From Iris pallida (taxonomy: Eukaryota > Streptophyta > Magnoliopsida > Asparagales > Iridaceae): a DNA stretch of 64,000 nucleotides. The position numbers were made by a program, and so were the translations under genes. The stretch spans positions 23,069,917-23,133,916 of the forward strand of contig JANAVB010031417.1 of assembly GCA_029216955.1 (NCBI GenBank), written 5' to 3'. Below, piece by piece: positions 11,125 to 22,781 of the stretch; within the stretch, counting starts at the first letter, position 1, and each line of letters begins with the position of its first letter. The notes beneath the pieces were generated by a model. It made no database searches. It was not told where the DNA came from and worked only from the letters and a program-made list of their open reading frames with translations.

Positions 11125-11961
11125 CATATTATAGTACCCCAAAATTCGTGATACGTATTTTATACGTGTTCGTATTTCTAACCCGTATTTCTCATTTTTC
11201 TTTGATTAGTTAGTTGTGGTTTATTTTCATATTTAGTATTATGGTTTAATTGTCATTTATCGTTCATGGATTTATTTTGATTAAGTGGAGCTTGGTTTTA
11301 TTTGGATAGGAGAAGGATTGGGTTGGTTCGGCTTGTCTTGGTTTACTTGGTTCATCATGAACCAAGGTGAACCCCTGCCTACCACCACCACCCTCATTTA
11401 TATTTCCACCTAACTCTCTCTCTTCTTTTATTCTTCTCCTTCACTTCTTCTTCTCCACCATTACTCTTCTACCTACCAAAGAAGAGAGCTAGGCAAGTGT
11501 AAACTTGCTTCATGATGGATCTCAAGTTTTATTGTTCCATTCTCTTCCTTACTTGATTCTAGGATACTTTAGAACTTGGCATTTTCTATTTTGATGGTTA
11601 TATTTTTGTAGATCTAAGTTTTAAGTTCCTTCTTGTTTAGTTTTCTTGGTTTTGATCTCTAAAAACTTGGTATTTCTAAAAACTAATGGTTCTATGTTGT
11701 AGAGAATTTAATTTTCTTCAGTTTTGACTTTTGTTTCGCTTGATTTCGACTCCGGATGAGTAAGTTATGGCCATTACAAGTTTTCGGAACTTTTATGGCT
11801 GAACTTGCTGTTTGGGGACGATGAACCCCATGTGTCGGGAACCTCATGCGCCCGGGAGGCCATGCGCCGTGAAGTCCCGGCAACGCATCCCTTAACTCCG
11901 AGCGTGTCATGCGCGTAGGTTCCCTACGCGCATGTACTGAAGACGCAACGTAAGTTTTTCC

Positions 11962-12350
11962 CACATACCGAAGGTGCAAGAATTCCCACGCGCCGATTGT
12001 GCAGGAATTCCCACGCGCCGAAGGTGCAAGAATTCCCACGCGCCGAAGGTGCAGGAATTCCCACGCGCCGATTGTGCAGGAATTCCCACGCGCCGAAGGT
12101 GCAGGAATCCCACGCGCCGATTGTGCAGGAATCTCCTACGCCGATTGTGCAGGAATTCCCACGCGTCGAAGGTGCAGGAATTCCCACGCGCCGATTGTAC
12201 AGGAATTCCTACGCGCCGAAGGTGCAGGAATTCCCACGCGCCGATTGTGCAGGAATTCACGCGCGTCGAAGGTGCAGGAATTTCCACGCGCCGATTGTGC
12301 AGGAATTCACGCGCGCCGAAGGTGCAGGAATCCCACGCACACGCGCCGGA
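11962..12350. repeat. 25-bp minisatellite, A 5' LTR
   Basis: About 15 units alternate between CACGCGCCGAAGGTGCAGG and CACGCGCCGATTGTGCAGG, each followed by AATTCC. All six frames stay open because of the repeat; none of those ORFs is a gene. Confidence 0.95.
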
Positions 12351-13255
12351 ATTGCTCTATTTTACTGTTTTTGCCTGTTTAAGTTGTTTTGTAGCTAGAA
12401 TCTTGAAAAAACTCAAAACATAAAAGTTGTAGATATTTTCCTTGACTTCAAGAATATGTCACTAGTTATTTTTATGCAAGTTTCTCTCATTCATAATAAT
12501 GTAAGGATAGAACACGATAGTGGCCTGTTAAGGCGCACTCTTGACAAGTACCAAGTGGACATGACATGACCTGATAATGGCCCGCTGTGGCACACTCCTG
12601 ACAAGTATACCTGACATGATATACCTCGAATTGCTGTTGCGACGGCTAACCTGACATGACATGACTTGATAAGTATATTCAACCTGGACACTGTGGACAA
12701 TTGTGCTTGTGCAATGAACCAGTCTTGTCTTGCATCATGCTTAGGATGGGACCCCTGAGTACCACGGTCAGGAGTACCTACTGAAATGGACTAAGGCTAA
12801 TAACTAGATTAACACAGTAGTCATGAAAAGATTTCCCAGCTACAGGCAAATCCCGTTACCTGGGCGCTCTTGGGATCTGTAGCCTGCCGTCGAGTAGGGC
12901 ACATTTTCAGCACACTGTCATGTGTTGCACCCTCTAAGTCACTTAAGGGTACATGCGTTTCCTGGACGATGTATCCACTTGAATTCAACCCCTAATATTC
13001 AACCTGGGTAACCTGGATGGTCTGCAGGGCTTGTGGCTGTGGAATAATCTTATTGCATCTTGCTAGTAACTAGGCCTGTGATAACCCTAGTTAGTTAAAG
13101 TATCAAGCCGTACTTATTGCTTGGCCGTGAATGATTGAATGGAGTCTAACCTTGTCTATTCTTGCCTCGATCCTGTACAAGATTGTTACATGACATGATT
13201 ACTTGTGCTTGCTTTTTTAACAATAAAGATCAGGGGACCAGTTCTGTTCAGGCGA

Positions 13256-13495
13256 AGGGTTACAACCCCGGTCCTTATTTGGTTTACGGGTTGTAACCTG
13301 GCTCCCAGAACAGTTCTGTGTTCTCTCTTCGTTTATTGTTGTGTTGTACCCCATGATATGCTCGACATGCTTTACCTTACTTCGAGATCGTGATTATTTA
13401 TACTGGCCTTATTGATAAATAGTGGGGATACCAAGTTCCGTTCAGATGAAGAGTTACAACCCCGGTCCTTGTTTGGTTTACGGGCTGTAACTTGG
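13256..13495 (+). other. Conserved LTR stem-loop, two tandem copies (A 5' LTR)
   Basis: GGGTTACAACCCC pairs with GGGTTGTAACC around a loop containing GGTCCTTATTTGGTTTAC (13258-13299). A second copy follows at 13450-13494 with a C in the right arm. In the first copy an outer CTGTTC/GAACAG pairing extends the stem. The same stem and loop appear, on the opposite strand, in LTR families B and C and degenerately in the solo LTR, although the surrounding LTR sequence of C is unrelated. Confidence 0.65.
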
Positions 13496-14197
13496 TTATC
13501 TGAATAGTCCCATGGTTATCACATCGTATATCATCGGTCATGCTTTTTCTTAATTAATGTCTTTTATTATGTAATTATATTCTTGTGCTAATTGCTGGTT
13601 TTAGTTCCTAAGTGAAGCCCCCTTGTGGCACTTGCTCTTTCTGGGATCTGACCCAGCTGGTTTTGTATGGCCAGATATCGGAGCAGTCCCAGAGGATCTA
13701 CCTAACTTTCAGCCCGATGGTGACCACCAGGCGTAACCAGGACAATGAGTGGGTTTTTTTTGTCCTCCCACTCTATTTGTAAAATTATTCTTTTGAGGCG
13801 TTTAGCCGACGAGCACGTGTTAGCTCGTATTGCACCTTTATTTACTGTCTGCCTACGGGCTGTAACATGATTGACAAATCCTAGGGTTGATCATGTATGA
13901 CTGAAACTCTTGCTAGTCCTGACATTTTGTACGACTAGCTTCATGATCATCCGAATATGTAATGTATGGGACGTCTTACTATTGTATATTTGGTGTTCTA
14001 ACATCTTGTAACTGTTATTACATTGCTTGAGATTGAGATAATAGGCTTGTTCTTGACCATAGGAGACTGATGGCTTGTAGTTAAACCCTCATATATCTAG
14101 ACAGCCGTGACCGTATAGTGACGTGGATTCTATTTCATTATACGTAGCTGGCTATGTCTGCCCCCGCTCTCCAGTATTCTGGTTCTGGGGTGTGACA

Positions 14198-14225
14198 TGG
14201 TTTTAGTGGTGGCCCATGTAGGTCT
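14198..14225 (+). other. Candidate primer-binding region
   Basis: Just inside the 5' LTR lies GTGGTGGCCCATGTAGG, about 8 bases in. Almost the same 17-mer follows the 5' LTR in B and both C copies. The usual initiator-Met site (TGGTATCAGAGC) is not seen. Confidence 0.4.
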
Positions 14226-14437
14226 TGTAAATCAAGATATGTGAGGGTTTACTGAATAGATGTCTCAATCAGTACTCGCCCTTGATCTCTGCTCATACTC
14301 TCTGAATCCCTGAAATCTTGCCCTGATCACATGCTTGTATCGTTGATCTATCCTGGTCCTTCCTTATTGTTCCCTATGTCATCTTCTTCAGCGGCATTGT
14401 TCCTGGACCTGCCGATCAGCAAGGCGGATCACCTCCC

Positions 14438-15754
14438 GTGGACCAGCAGCAACTAGAAGATCAGGCCCAGCACCCAGGAGCAGCATCCCGAGTCATGCCT
14501 ACCGGGGATCCAGAGCCACCAGTTCAGCCAGTTCAGCCTGCAGAGCCTGATGATGGCACTTTGGTAGGTCTCATCAGGACCTTGTTAGCTTCCCAAGATC
14601 GTCGAGGTGATGCATTACACCAGGCAGTGGAAGATGCTCTGAACAGAGGCGGCCATCCAAGGAACAGTGCAGCGAACAGTTTCAAGCGCCTGAACCCCCC
14701 ATTCTTTGATGGCAGCGAAGATGCTATCGCTGCTGATGCATGGCTCCAGGATACTGAAGTCATTCTAGAGGCAGCCAGAACCCCGGAGGACGAGAAGGTG
14801 GCCGTGGTGCGTCTACAGTTACTGGATCTTGCCCGCAGCTGGTGGACAGCTCAGGCCGTTGGATTGGTGGCGCCTATTGCTTGGGCAGTATTCCATGAAA
14901 GATTCCAGACGAAGTACTTCGATGCGATGGCTCGGTACGATCTACAGACCAAGTTCACCAATCTGAAGCAAGGAGACAGAACGGTCGACGGGTATGCGGC
15001 CGAGTTTTTCAGGCTTAGTCGGTTTGCTCCCACTTTGGTGGCGAACGAGTTTGACAGAGCCCAGCGGTTCCAGCAAGGGCTCCATCTCGAGATTTTGTTG
15101 GCAGTGGAACAGTTTGAGCATCAGACTTTTGATGCAATGTTGAGGGCCGCTAGGAGGCACGAGTATACCTCCCACAGGATCGTGGACAGGACCGGAGGTC
15201 GGAAGCGATCTCACGGCCAGATGACCCAGTCCACAGCACCAGCCCCGGCAGTCAGGGCTTTGACAATTGGAACTCTAAGGCAGGCGGCATCAGTGACGTC
15301 GGTCACGTCCCCTCCGCAACAGAAGTCGAAGCAGTCTTCCGCAATGGGCTACACTCATTGTGGGAAGCCAGGACACGTTGTTTCGGAGTGTCGCAGAGCG
15401 CAGGGATTATGTTTGGCTTGTGGGGCACCGGACCACAAGATAGGGTCCTGTCCGAATAGGGCCAGTTCATCATCAGCCCAGAATAATTCCTCGGTAAGGG
15501 GACCAACCCCAGTCCAGCAACAGCAGCATTACCAGCCTCCGAGGCCATTGCCGCCTCAGGCCCAAGTGTTTCAGCAGCAGTACCAGCCTCCGAGGCCATT
15601 GCCGCCTCAGGCCCTAGCCTTCCAGCTACAGAGATCCCAGCAGTATGCCCAGGTCCAAGCTCAGATCCTGAATCGGCGGAGAGGTATATGTGTCCTATTG
15701 TCTTGTTTTCTGCCGTCGTTATACGGGACACATGTCAAGTTTCATGTATCCTAA
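14438..15754 (+). pseudogene. Retrotransposon A gag fused to integrase tail
   Basis: The reading has a retrotransposon Gag domain (RLNPPFFDGSEDAIAADAWL to EYAAEFFRLSRFAP-like) and two zinc knuckles near residues 300-340. The first knuckle has lost its leading cysteine (YTHCGKPGH; B has CSHCGKPGH); the second (CLACGAPDHKIGSC) is intact. Base 14438 is GTG; the natural ATG lies upstream, and relative to B there is a one-base deletion near 14360 that breaks the N-terminal frame. After about 15680 the frame runs into integrase-derived sequence and stops. Confidence 0.8.
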
Positions 15755-16000
15755 TTACAACGGCATATCCAGGGCCCGAGCCATGTCCTAGATCATTCAA
15801 AAATGGTTATTGGTACCAACCTTTTCGTATGAGGAGAGGCCCGTGACCCTGTTTGACCAAAAAGAGAGATCTCGAGCGCAAGACTATCAGTTTAGTTCGT
15901 GTTGCTTGAGTTCATCGCTCTTTGGGAGAGTCAAACGTGGGAGTGTGAGGATGATATCCGATCACGTCATCCCAATCGGTTTGGCTCGTGAGGTGTAATA
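15685..16000 (+). pseudogene. Retrotransposon A pol remnant
   Basis: From TATGTGTCCTATTGTCTTG onward the DNA matches the end of B's polyprotein ([11 protein letters not shown] to the chromodomain segment YEERPV). Several frameshifts are present. The join to gag near 15680 removes roughly 3 kb compared with B. Confidence 0.8.
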
Positions 16001-16997
16001 TCTTCCTTATGCCTTGCACTTCGATTCCTTGCTTGCATGTATGATTGTATGATTGATTGGTAGCGTAGATTGCTTGCGATAGTATAACTGTCCCGACATC
16101 TCTAGCCTCTTGATTAAATTCCGAGGACGGAATTCTTTTAAGGTGGGTAGGATGTAGTGCCCCGAAATTCGTGATACGTATTTTATACGTGTTCGTATTT
16201 CTAACCCGTATTTCTTATTTTTCTTTGATTAGTTAGTTGTGGTTTATTTTCATATTTAGTATTGTGGTTTAATTGTCATTTATCGTTCATGGATTTATTT
16301 TGATTAAGTGGAGCTTGGTTTTATTTGGATAGGAGAAGGATTGGGTTGGTTCGGCTTGTCTTGGTTTACTTGGTTCATCATGAACCAAGGTGAACCCATG
16401 CCTACCACCACCACCCTCATTTATATTTCCACCTAACTCTCTCTCTCTTCTTTTATTCTTCTCCTTCACTTCTTCTTCTCCACCATTACTCTTCTACCTA
16501 CCAAGGAAGAGAGCTAGGCAAGTGTAAACTTGCTTCATGATAGATCTCAAGTTTTATTGTTCCATTCTCTTCCTTACTTGATTCTAGGATACTTTAGAAC
16601 TTGGTATTTTCTATTTTGATGGTTATATTTTTGTAGATCTAAGTTTTAAGTTCCTTCTTGTTTATTTTTCTTGGTTTTGATATCTAAAAACTTGGTATTT
16701 CCAAAAACTAATGGTTCTATGTTGTAGAGAATTCAATTTTCTTCAGTTTTGGCTTTTGTTTCGCTTGATTTCGACTCCGGATGAGTAAGTTATGGCCATT
16801 ACAAGTTTTCGGAACTTTCATGGCTGAACTTGCTGTTTGGGGACGATGAACCCCATGCGCCGGGAACCTCATGCACCCGGGAGGCCATGCGCCGGGAGGC
16901 CATGCGCCGTGAAGTCCCGGCAACGCATCCCTTAACTCCGAGTGTGTCATGCGCGTAGGTTCCCTATGCGCATGTACAGAAGACGCAACGTGAGTTT

Positions 16998-17408
16998 TTC
17001 CCACGCACCGAAGGTGCAGGAATTCCCATGCGCCGATTGTGCAGGAATTCCCACGCGCCGAAGGTGCAGGAATTCCCACGCGCCGAAGGTGCAGGAATTC
17101 CCACGCGTCGATTGTGCAGGAATTCCCACGCGCCGAAGGTGCAGGAATCCCACGCACCGATTGTGCAGGAATCCCCCGCGCCGATTGTGCAGGAATTCCC
17201 ACGCGCCGAAGGTGCAGGAATCCCACGCGCCGATTGTGCAGGAATTCCCACGCGCCGAAGGTGCAGGAATTCCCACGCGCCGATTGTGCAGGAATTCCCA
17301 CACCCCGAAGGTGCAGGAATCCCACGCGCCGATTGTGCAGGAATTCCTGCGCGCCGAAGGTGCAGGAATCCCACGCGCCGATTGTGCAGGAATCCCACGC
17401 GCCGGAAT
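16998..17408. repeat. 25-bp minisatellite, A 3' LTR
   Basis: Same alternating units as at 11962-12350, with a different order of unit types and some 24-bp units. The array has been rearranged since insertion. Confidence 0.95.
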
Positions 17409-18310
17409 TGCTCTATTTCACTGTTTTTGCCTGTTTATGTTGTTTTGTAGCTAGAATCTTGAAAAAACTCAAAACATGAAAGTTGTAGATCTTTTTCTTG
17501 GCTTCAAGAATATGTCACTAGTTATTTTTATGCAAGTTTCTCTCATTCATAATAATGTAAGGATAGAACACGATAGTGGCCTGTTAAGGCGCACTCTTGA
17601 CAAGTACCAAGTGGACATGACATGACCTGATAATGGCCCGCCGTGGCGCACTCCTGACAAGTATACCTAACATGATATACCTCGGATTGCTGTTACGACG
17701 GCTAACTTGACATGATATGACTTGATAAGTATATTCAACCTGGACACCGTGGACGATTGTGCTTGTGCAATGAACCAGTCTTGTCTTGCATCATGCTTAG
17801 GATGGGACCCCTGAGTACCACGGTCAGGAGTACCTACTGAAATAGACTAAGGCTAATAACTAGATTAACACAGTAGACATGAAGAGATTTCCCAGCTACA
17901 GGCAAATCCCGTTACCTGGGCGCTCTTGGGATCTGTAGCCTGCCGTCGAGTAGGGCACATTTCCAGCACACTGTCATGTGTTGCACCCTCTAAGTCACTT
18001 AAAGGTACATGCGTTTCCTGGACGATGTACCCACTTGAATTCAACCCCTAATATTCAACCTGGGTAACCTGGATGGTCTGCAGGGCTTGTGGCTGTGGAA
18101 TAATCTTATTGCATCTTGCTAGTAACTAGGCCTGTGATAACCCTAGTTAGTTAAAGTATCAAGCCGTACTTATTGCTTGGCCGTGAATGATTGAATGGAG
18201 TCTAACCTTGTCTATTCTTGCCTCGATCCTGTACAAGATTGTTACATGACATGATTACTTGTGCTTCTTTTTTTAACAATAAAGATCATAGGACCAGTTC
18301 TGTTCAGGCG

Positions 18311-18551
18311 AAGGGTTACAATCCCGGTCCTTGTTTGGTTTACGGGTTGTAACCTGGCTCCCGGAGCAGTTCTGTGTTCTCTCTTCGTTTATTGTTGTGT
18401 TGTACCCCATGATATGCTCGACATGCTTTACCTTACTTCGAGATCGTGATTATTTACACTGGCCTTATTGATAAATGGTGGGAATACCAAGTTCCGTTCA
18501 GATGAAGAGTTACAACCCCGGTCCTTGTTTGGTTTACGGGTTGTAACTTGG
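18311..18551 (+). other. Conserved LTR stem-loop, two copies (A 3' LTR)
   Basis: Copies at 18313-18354 and 18506-18550. The second restores the perfect right arm GGGTTGTAAC, where the 5' LTR copy has GGGCTGTAAC. Confidence 0.65.
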
Positions 18552-19253
18552 TTATCTGAATAGTCCCATGGTTATCATATCGTATATCACCGGTCATGCT
18601 TTTCCTTAATTAATGTCTTTTATTATGTAATTATATTCTTGTGCTAATTGCTGGTTTTAGTTCCTAAGTGAAGCCCCCTTGTGGCACTTACTCTTTCTGG
18701 GGTCTGACCCAGCTGGTTTTGTATGGCCAGATATCGGAGCAGTCCCAGAGGATCTACCTAACTTCCAGCCCGATGGTGACCACCAGGCGTAACTAGGGCA
18801 ACGAATGGGTTTCTTTTGTCCTCCCACTCTATTTGTAAAATTATTCTTTTGAGGCGTTTAGCCGACGAGCACGTGTTAGCTCGTATTGCACCTTTATTTA
18901 CTGTTTGCCTACGGGCTGTAACATGATTGACAAATCCTAGGGTTGATCATGTATGACTGAAACTCTTGCTAGTCCTGACATTTTATACGACTAGCTTCAT
19001 GATCATCCGAATATGTAATGTATGGGACGTCTTACTATTGTATATTTGGTGTTCTGACATCTTGTAACTGTTATTACATTGCTTGAGATTGAGACAATAG
19101 GCTTGTTCTTGACCATAGGAGACTGATGGCTTGTAGTTAAACCCTCATATATCTAGACAGCCGTGACCGTATAGTGACGTGGATTCCATTTCATTATACG
19201 TAGCTGGCTATGTCTGCCCCCGCTCTCCAGTATTCTGGTTCTGGGGTGTGACA

Positions 19254-19310
19254 CATATCATCAGGACGACGATTGTACATCCATGAACAATTCCGCAAGT
19301 AGTAATTCAT
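19254..19310 (-). pseudogene. CACTA-1 TNP2 transposase, first codons
   Basis: An ATG at 19310 begins MNYYLRNCSWMYNRR, matching the start of CACTA-2's transposase (MSRYFVDRTWMYKRQ). The frame reaches the CATAT target duplication at 19254 and would continue at 11124 if retrotransposon A were absent. This shows A inserted directly into the transposase coding sequence. Confidence 0.85.
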
Positions 19311-19434
19311 ATCCATTTGGAAATAATTCTGCAAAGATGGACACACATTATCCAATAGGCACAAATTCGTATGTTATGTCTTATTATGGGACACTCATTA
19401 GTAGCGGACAGTTACTAATAACAATGATATGCAA

Positions 19435-19655
19435 TCTAGGTCAAACTAGGTTGTACTAAGTCAAAAAAGGTCAAGCTAAGTCAAACAAAGTCAAACAAGG
19501 TCAAACAAGGTCAAACAAGGTCAAAGTAGGTCAAGGGTTGACCTATAGTTGACTTTGTCAACTCTTAGTCCAATCTAGGTCAGATGTTGACTCTACTTTG
19601 ACTTTCAGTCAAAATAGTAAACCTTGGTCAAACAAGGTCAAATCTAAGTCAAATA
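19435..19655. promoter_or_regulatory. GTCAA-rich tract with W-box cores in CACTA-1
   Basis: About 18 copies of GGTCAA/AGTCAA and TTGACC/TTGACT occur in 220 bp. The stretch GGTTGACCTATAGTTGACTTT is shared with solo LTR D (27414-27434), so this is probably an LTR fragment captured in the CACTA-1 5' region. TTGAC[CT] is the WRKY-binding W-box; function is untested. The rest of 19656-21060 shows no recognisable gene. Confidence 0.6.
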
Positions 19656-21069
19656 TTCTATTTCTGGTCATTACCTACCGAGGTACCCTTTACCTTATCG
19701 CTATTGGTATCCCAATACTAGCTAGCACACACCATTCAAGGCTATACAAGCCTAACCTATAATTCAAGTACCAATAATGATCAAAGTCAACTCAAGCTAT
19801 CTCATACACACAAGTAATATCTGGGTGCCATTTGTTTAGTCTTAAAAAAATACAATCAACTAAAACTAGTACCAAGTAATAAGCAATAGTGAGTTACCAA
19901 AGCAAACTGAAACTAAAACTAGTATCTGGGTGTCATTTAAACAACTAAAACTAGTATCTGGGTGTCATTTAACAAACATGAAGACAACAACAACAAAAAA
20001 CATTGTTAAACAACAATCATCAATAATGAAACTAGAACACATTCTCTACATTCATCACAATCAAGAAACCCTTACACTACAAACCTCCATAGTTGTTAAA
20101 ATTCTGGTTGAGTTTAGGCCCTCTCATTTCCAGATTTGTTCAAAGTACACATCTTTGTTTATTGCTAGATTCATGTGGTTTGGGATCTAGAGGAAACTAC
20201 TAGCTCGTGGCCATTCAAAATGTGATTATTTATCGATTGTTAATAAAATTGACTTGTACGTTGTTAGTGGTTGTTGTACCGGAAATAATATTTTGTCCAC
20301 TCCTAGAAGGTGACTGTACCGTCCCCGCCTACGTGGCTGCCAGTCATTGTCCATTTCGGACCATGAGACCAATGACTGCAAGCCACATGGCTGTGAACCG
20401 ACACAGTTATTCCCTTGGGACGGACAATGTACGTAACATCATCATTTGTTATATACCGGTTAAACTAACCATAAGTTTTTAAAGTTCCCAGATGATAGTC
20501 TCATGTATATAGAAATTATTCAGTGAGCAGGCACCGTCTACATTTCATGACATTCACTTGACTGCATGAAAATGAAGATTGACATTCCTGCTGCACTTAT
20601 CTCTAGACATTAAGTTGATCATGGCACGAAAGATGTACGATAAGAGACCGGCTCATTGAATAATTTCTCGTAACTCACTCCAACTTAATCTCTGGAATGA
20701 AAGCTAACCATATATTTTCAAATAATGTATATGAAATTAATATCTATATTCCCTTGAGAATCTTACTTCTGTTATATCCTCCAAAATCATTCAACCAAAG
20801 TCTAAACATAATTTGGGGAAAAAAAAATATACATCGACCATATCTAATCCCTTTGTGGGATTAGTTAGTACAAATAGATTATTTACTAAGTGAGAACACG
20901 TGCTCAATTCACCATATCTATGCTTAATTATTAGAGTATTCTTGATTAAGTATTCAAATTAAAATCCTACTGATGTTTGGTTGCAGTCAATATTTCCTTC
21001 AAATATCCTGGCGTCGATAGCAGCCTCAATATTCATCCCCTTTTGCCAATATTTATTGGCAAACCGCGG

Positions 21070-21071
<2 letters not shown>

Positions 21072-21113
<42 letters not shown>

Positions 21114-21365
21114 GTGGGAGAGGATGAGGAGGAGGAGGAGGAGTTAGGTTAGGGTTTACCTGACGAAGAGGAGGAGGAACTCGAGGAGGAGGAGGTCGAG
21201 GAGGAGGAGGAGCACGACGGGGTAGAGGTCGCCGGGGGGGAGTCGCCGGAGGAAATCACGGGGGGGGGGGGGGGGGGGGAGTCGCCGGAGGAGCTCGAGG
21301 AGGGGAAGAAAATTTGGAGAGGGGGGAAAATATTTCGAGGGAGGGGGGGGGGGGGGAAGAGCACA
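21072..21365. repeat. (TG)n and GGA/G-rich low-complexity tract
   Basis: A (GT)n run at about 21073-21111 is followed by GAGGAGG repeats and long G runs to 21358. It sits just inside CACTA-1's 5' subterminal repeats, upstream of the transposase. Apparent proline/serine ORFs here are artefacts of composition. Confidence 0.9.
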
Positions 21366-22781
21366 ACGTGCCCTAAGTAAAATAATTAGCGACGTCACCA
21401 GTCGACGTCGCTAACTGTCGCAAAATGGCGACATAAACTTAGAATATGTCGCTGAACGTCGCTATTCAGCGACGTCAGAATCTCCTGTCGCAGAACGTCG
21501 CTAGGCAGCGACGTTGTGCGACGTGTTTACAAAGATGTCGCTAATAGCGACGTCATTTCTTGCCGTCGCTAAATTACGTCGCTATTAGATGATATTTTAG
21601 TAGTGATAAAAAATTATTACCATTGGAACATGAAAAGTTATATGGAAAGAGGAGACTTCATAACATACAAACTTTATTGTTTTGACTCTTAAACATAAAT
21701 GACATGTAAGTTGGTATAATAACATCATATTTATAAAATACTCAAAAGTATTTTAGGAACTCAAAAGTTTCACCACCAAGTTTTTCTATTATATATATTA
21801 GTCTACATGTACGTACTTTGCACGTATTTTAATTAGTATATCATAAGATCAGCTACCGTCTTTTGAGACACTGGTTTTGGTTGGGTAAAAAATCTCCCAA
21901 AATCGGTGTAATGTAATTTTGGATGGTTTTGTAAACACTCCAAATCGGTGGATTTTGAGGAATTTTATTATTTTATTTCATTTATATCATCACCAAAACT
22001 ATGTAATTATAACCACTAATACCCTTTCCTATTTAATTTTATTCGTGTAAAAAACTTTCAGAACCGTTCGTTAGTGAATTAACAAGCATGGATTGGAATG
22101 GTATTACCAAGCATGGATTGAAATGGTTTAAAAGCTGCTACTTAAAAACCATCCAAAATCGGAACCCTCATAATCGCTCATAACTGGTATTCTAAAAACA
22201 TTACATAACCGTTATCCTACAATTGCCAAGCAGACCCTAAAAACGCCTCGTAACGTAGTTTGTCAAGTACCCCTTATTAATTTTCGGACAATATCTTAAT
22301 TAACATATGTTTTTTTAATTACATTACTTACTCTTCTGCAAGTTAAAGGCTGGCGGTAGTAGTTCTAGGTATCCCTTTGATTTCCTTCCTTTAGAAAGAA
22401 GAGTTGCCCCACCCCCTAATAAATAGATTGGTCGATTGATTTTTGTACGAATATTGAAGAAACTTGTTCTCTTGGTCTTGGGTTCGGGACTTTGGCTCAA
22501 TGTCCGATTTAGTTTAAAGACATTGTTAAACTATATAGATCGCTCATTGTCTCTTGGTCAATAAATTCATAGTTTTGATTGTTAAACCAAACTTTCAAAG
22601 TTGCTCCAACAAGTTGCTTTTCTTTCACCAGAATTGGATTTAAGGCTAATTTACTTTTAAATATCCTCCACCACCAGGCTTTCACAATTTGATATACTAC
22701 AATATTTTTATTAGCAAGTTGGTATTTTCAACTATCAAAAAAAAAAAAAAAAAAAAATCCTTCCTACAATTATTATGTTAG

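Larger units (their letters stand above)
11130..14197 (+). repeat. Retrotransposon A 5' LTR
   Basis: 3068 bp. The 3' copy starts TGTAGTGCCCCG; this one starts TATAGTACCCCA, with three G-to-A changes in 12 bases, including the canonical TG. It ends GGTGTGACA. A candidate core promoter, CATTTATATTTCC at 11395 followed by a CT-rich tract to about 11460, lies only about 265 bp from the LTR start, so most of the LTR may be transcribed. Confidence 0.93.
11130..19253 (+). mobile_element. LTR retrotransposon A (Ty3/gypsy, pol-deleted)
   Basis: Two LTRs of about 3.1 kb enclose only 1955 bp. The flanking direct repeat is CATAT (11125-11129, 19254-19258). The internal part holds a gag ORF that passes straight into the last part of the integrase/chromodomain coding region, then a polypurine tract AAGGTGGGTAGGA before the 3' LTR. 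Protease, RT, RNase H and most of the integrase are missing, so the copy depends on other elements. It belongs to a family related to B. Confidence 0.95.
16153..19253 (+). repeat. Retrotransposon A 3' LTR
   Basis: 3101 bp, starting TGTAGTGCCCCG and ending GGTGTGACA. It differs from the 5' LTR at tens of sites by eye, plus a duplicated GGAGGCCATGCGCC-type word near 16890 and minisatellite unit changes. A is therefore older than B. Confidence 0.93.
6018..21605 (-). mobile_element. CACTA-1 DNA transposon (En/Spm type)
   Basis: Starts CACTACTAAAATA at 6018 and ends TATTTTAGTAGTG at 21605, a 13-bp terminal inverted repeat. ATA flanks both ends (6015-6017, 21606-21608), the 3-bp duplication typical of CACTA elements. 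Both ends carry subterminal GCGACGT words. Genes are on the minus strand: a TNP2-like transposase (19310 to about 9318, split and internally deleted) and a second Transposase_24-like gene (about 9155-7145). Retrotransposon A occupies 11130-19253, leaving a native length of about 7.5 kb. It is non-autonomous as it stands. Confidence 0.95.

Noticed and set aside
11962..12350. CRISPR-like array in LTR A
   Set aside because: Units alternate between two near-identical 25-mers with no unique spacers, and the context is a plant LTR.
11907..12423. Overlapping ORFs on five or six frames of up to 149 codons
   Set aside because: They are produced by the 25-bp minisatellite, whose unit lacks stops in most frames. 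The same happens at 16717-17479, 29903-30690 and 37965-38752.
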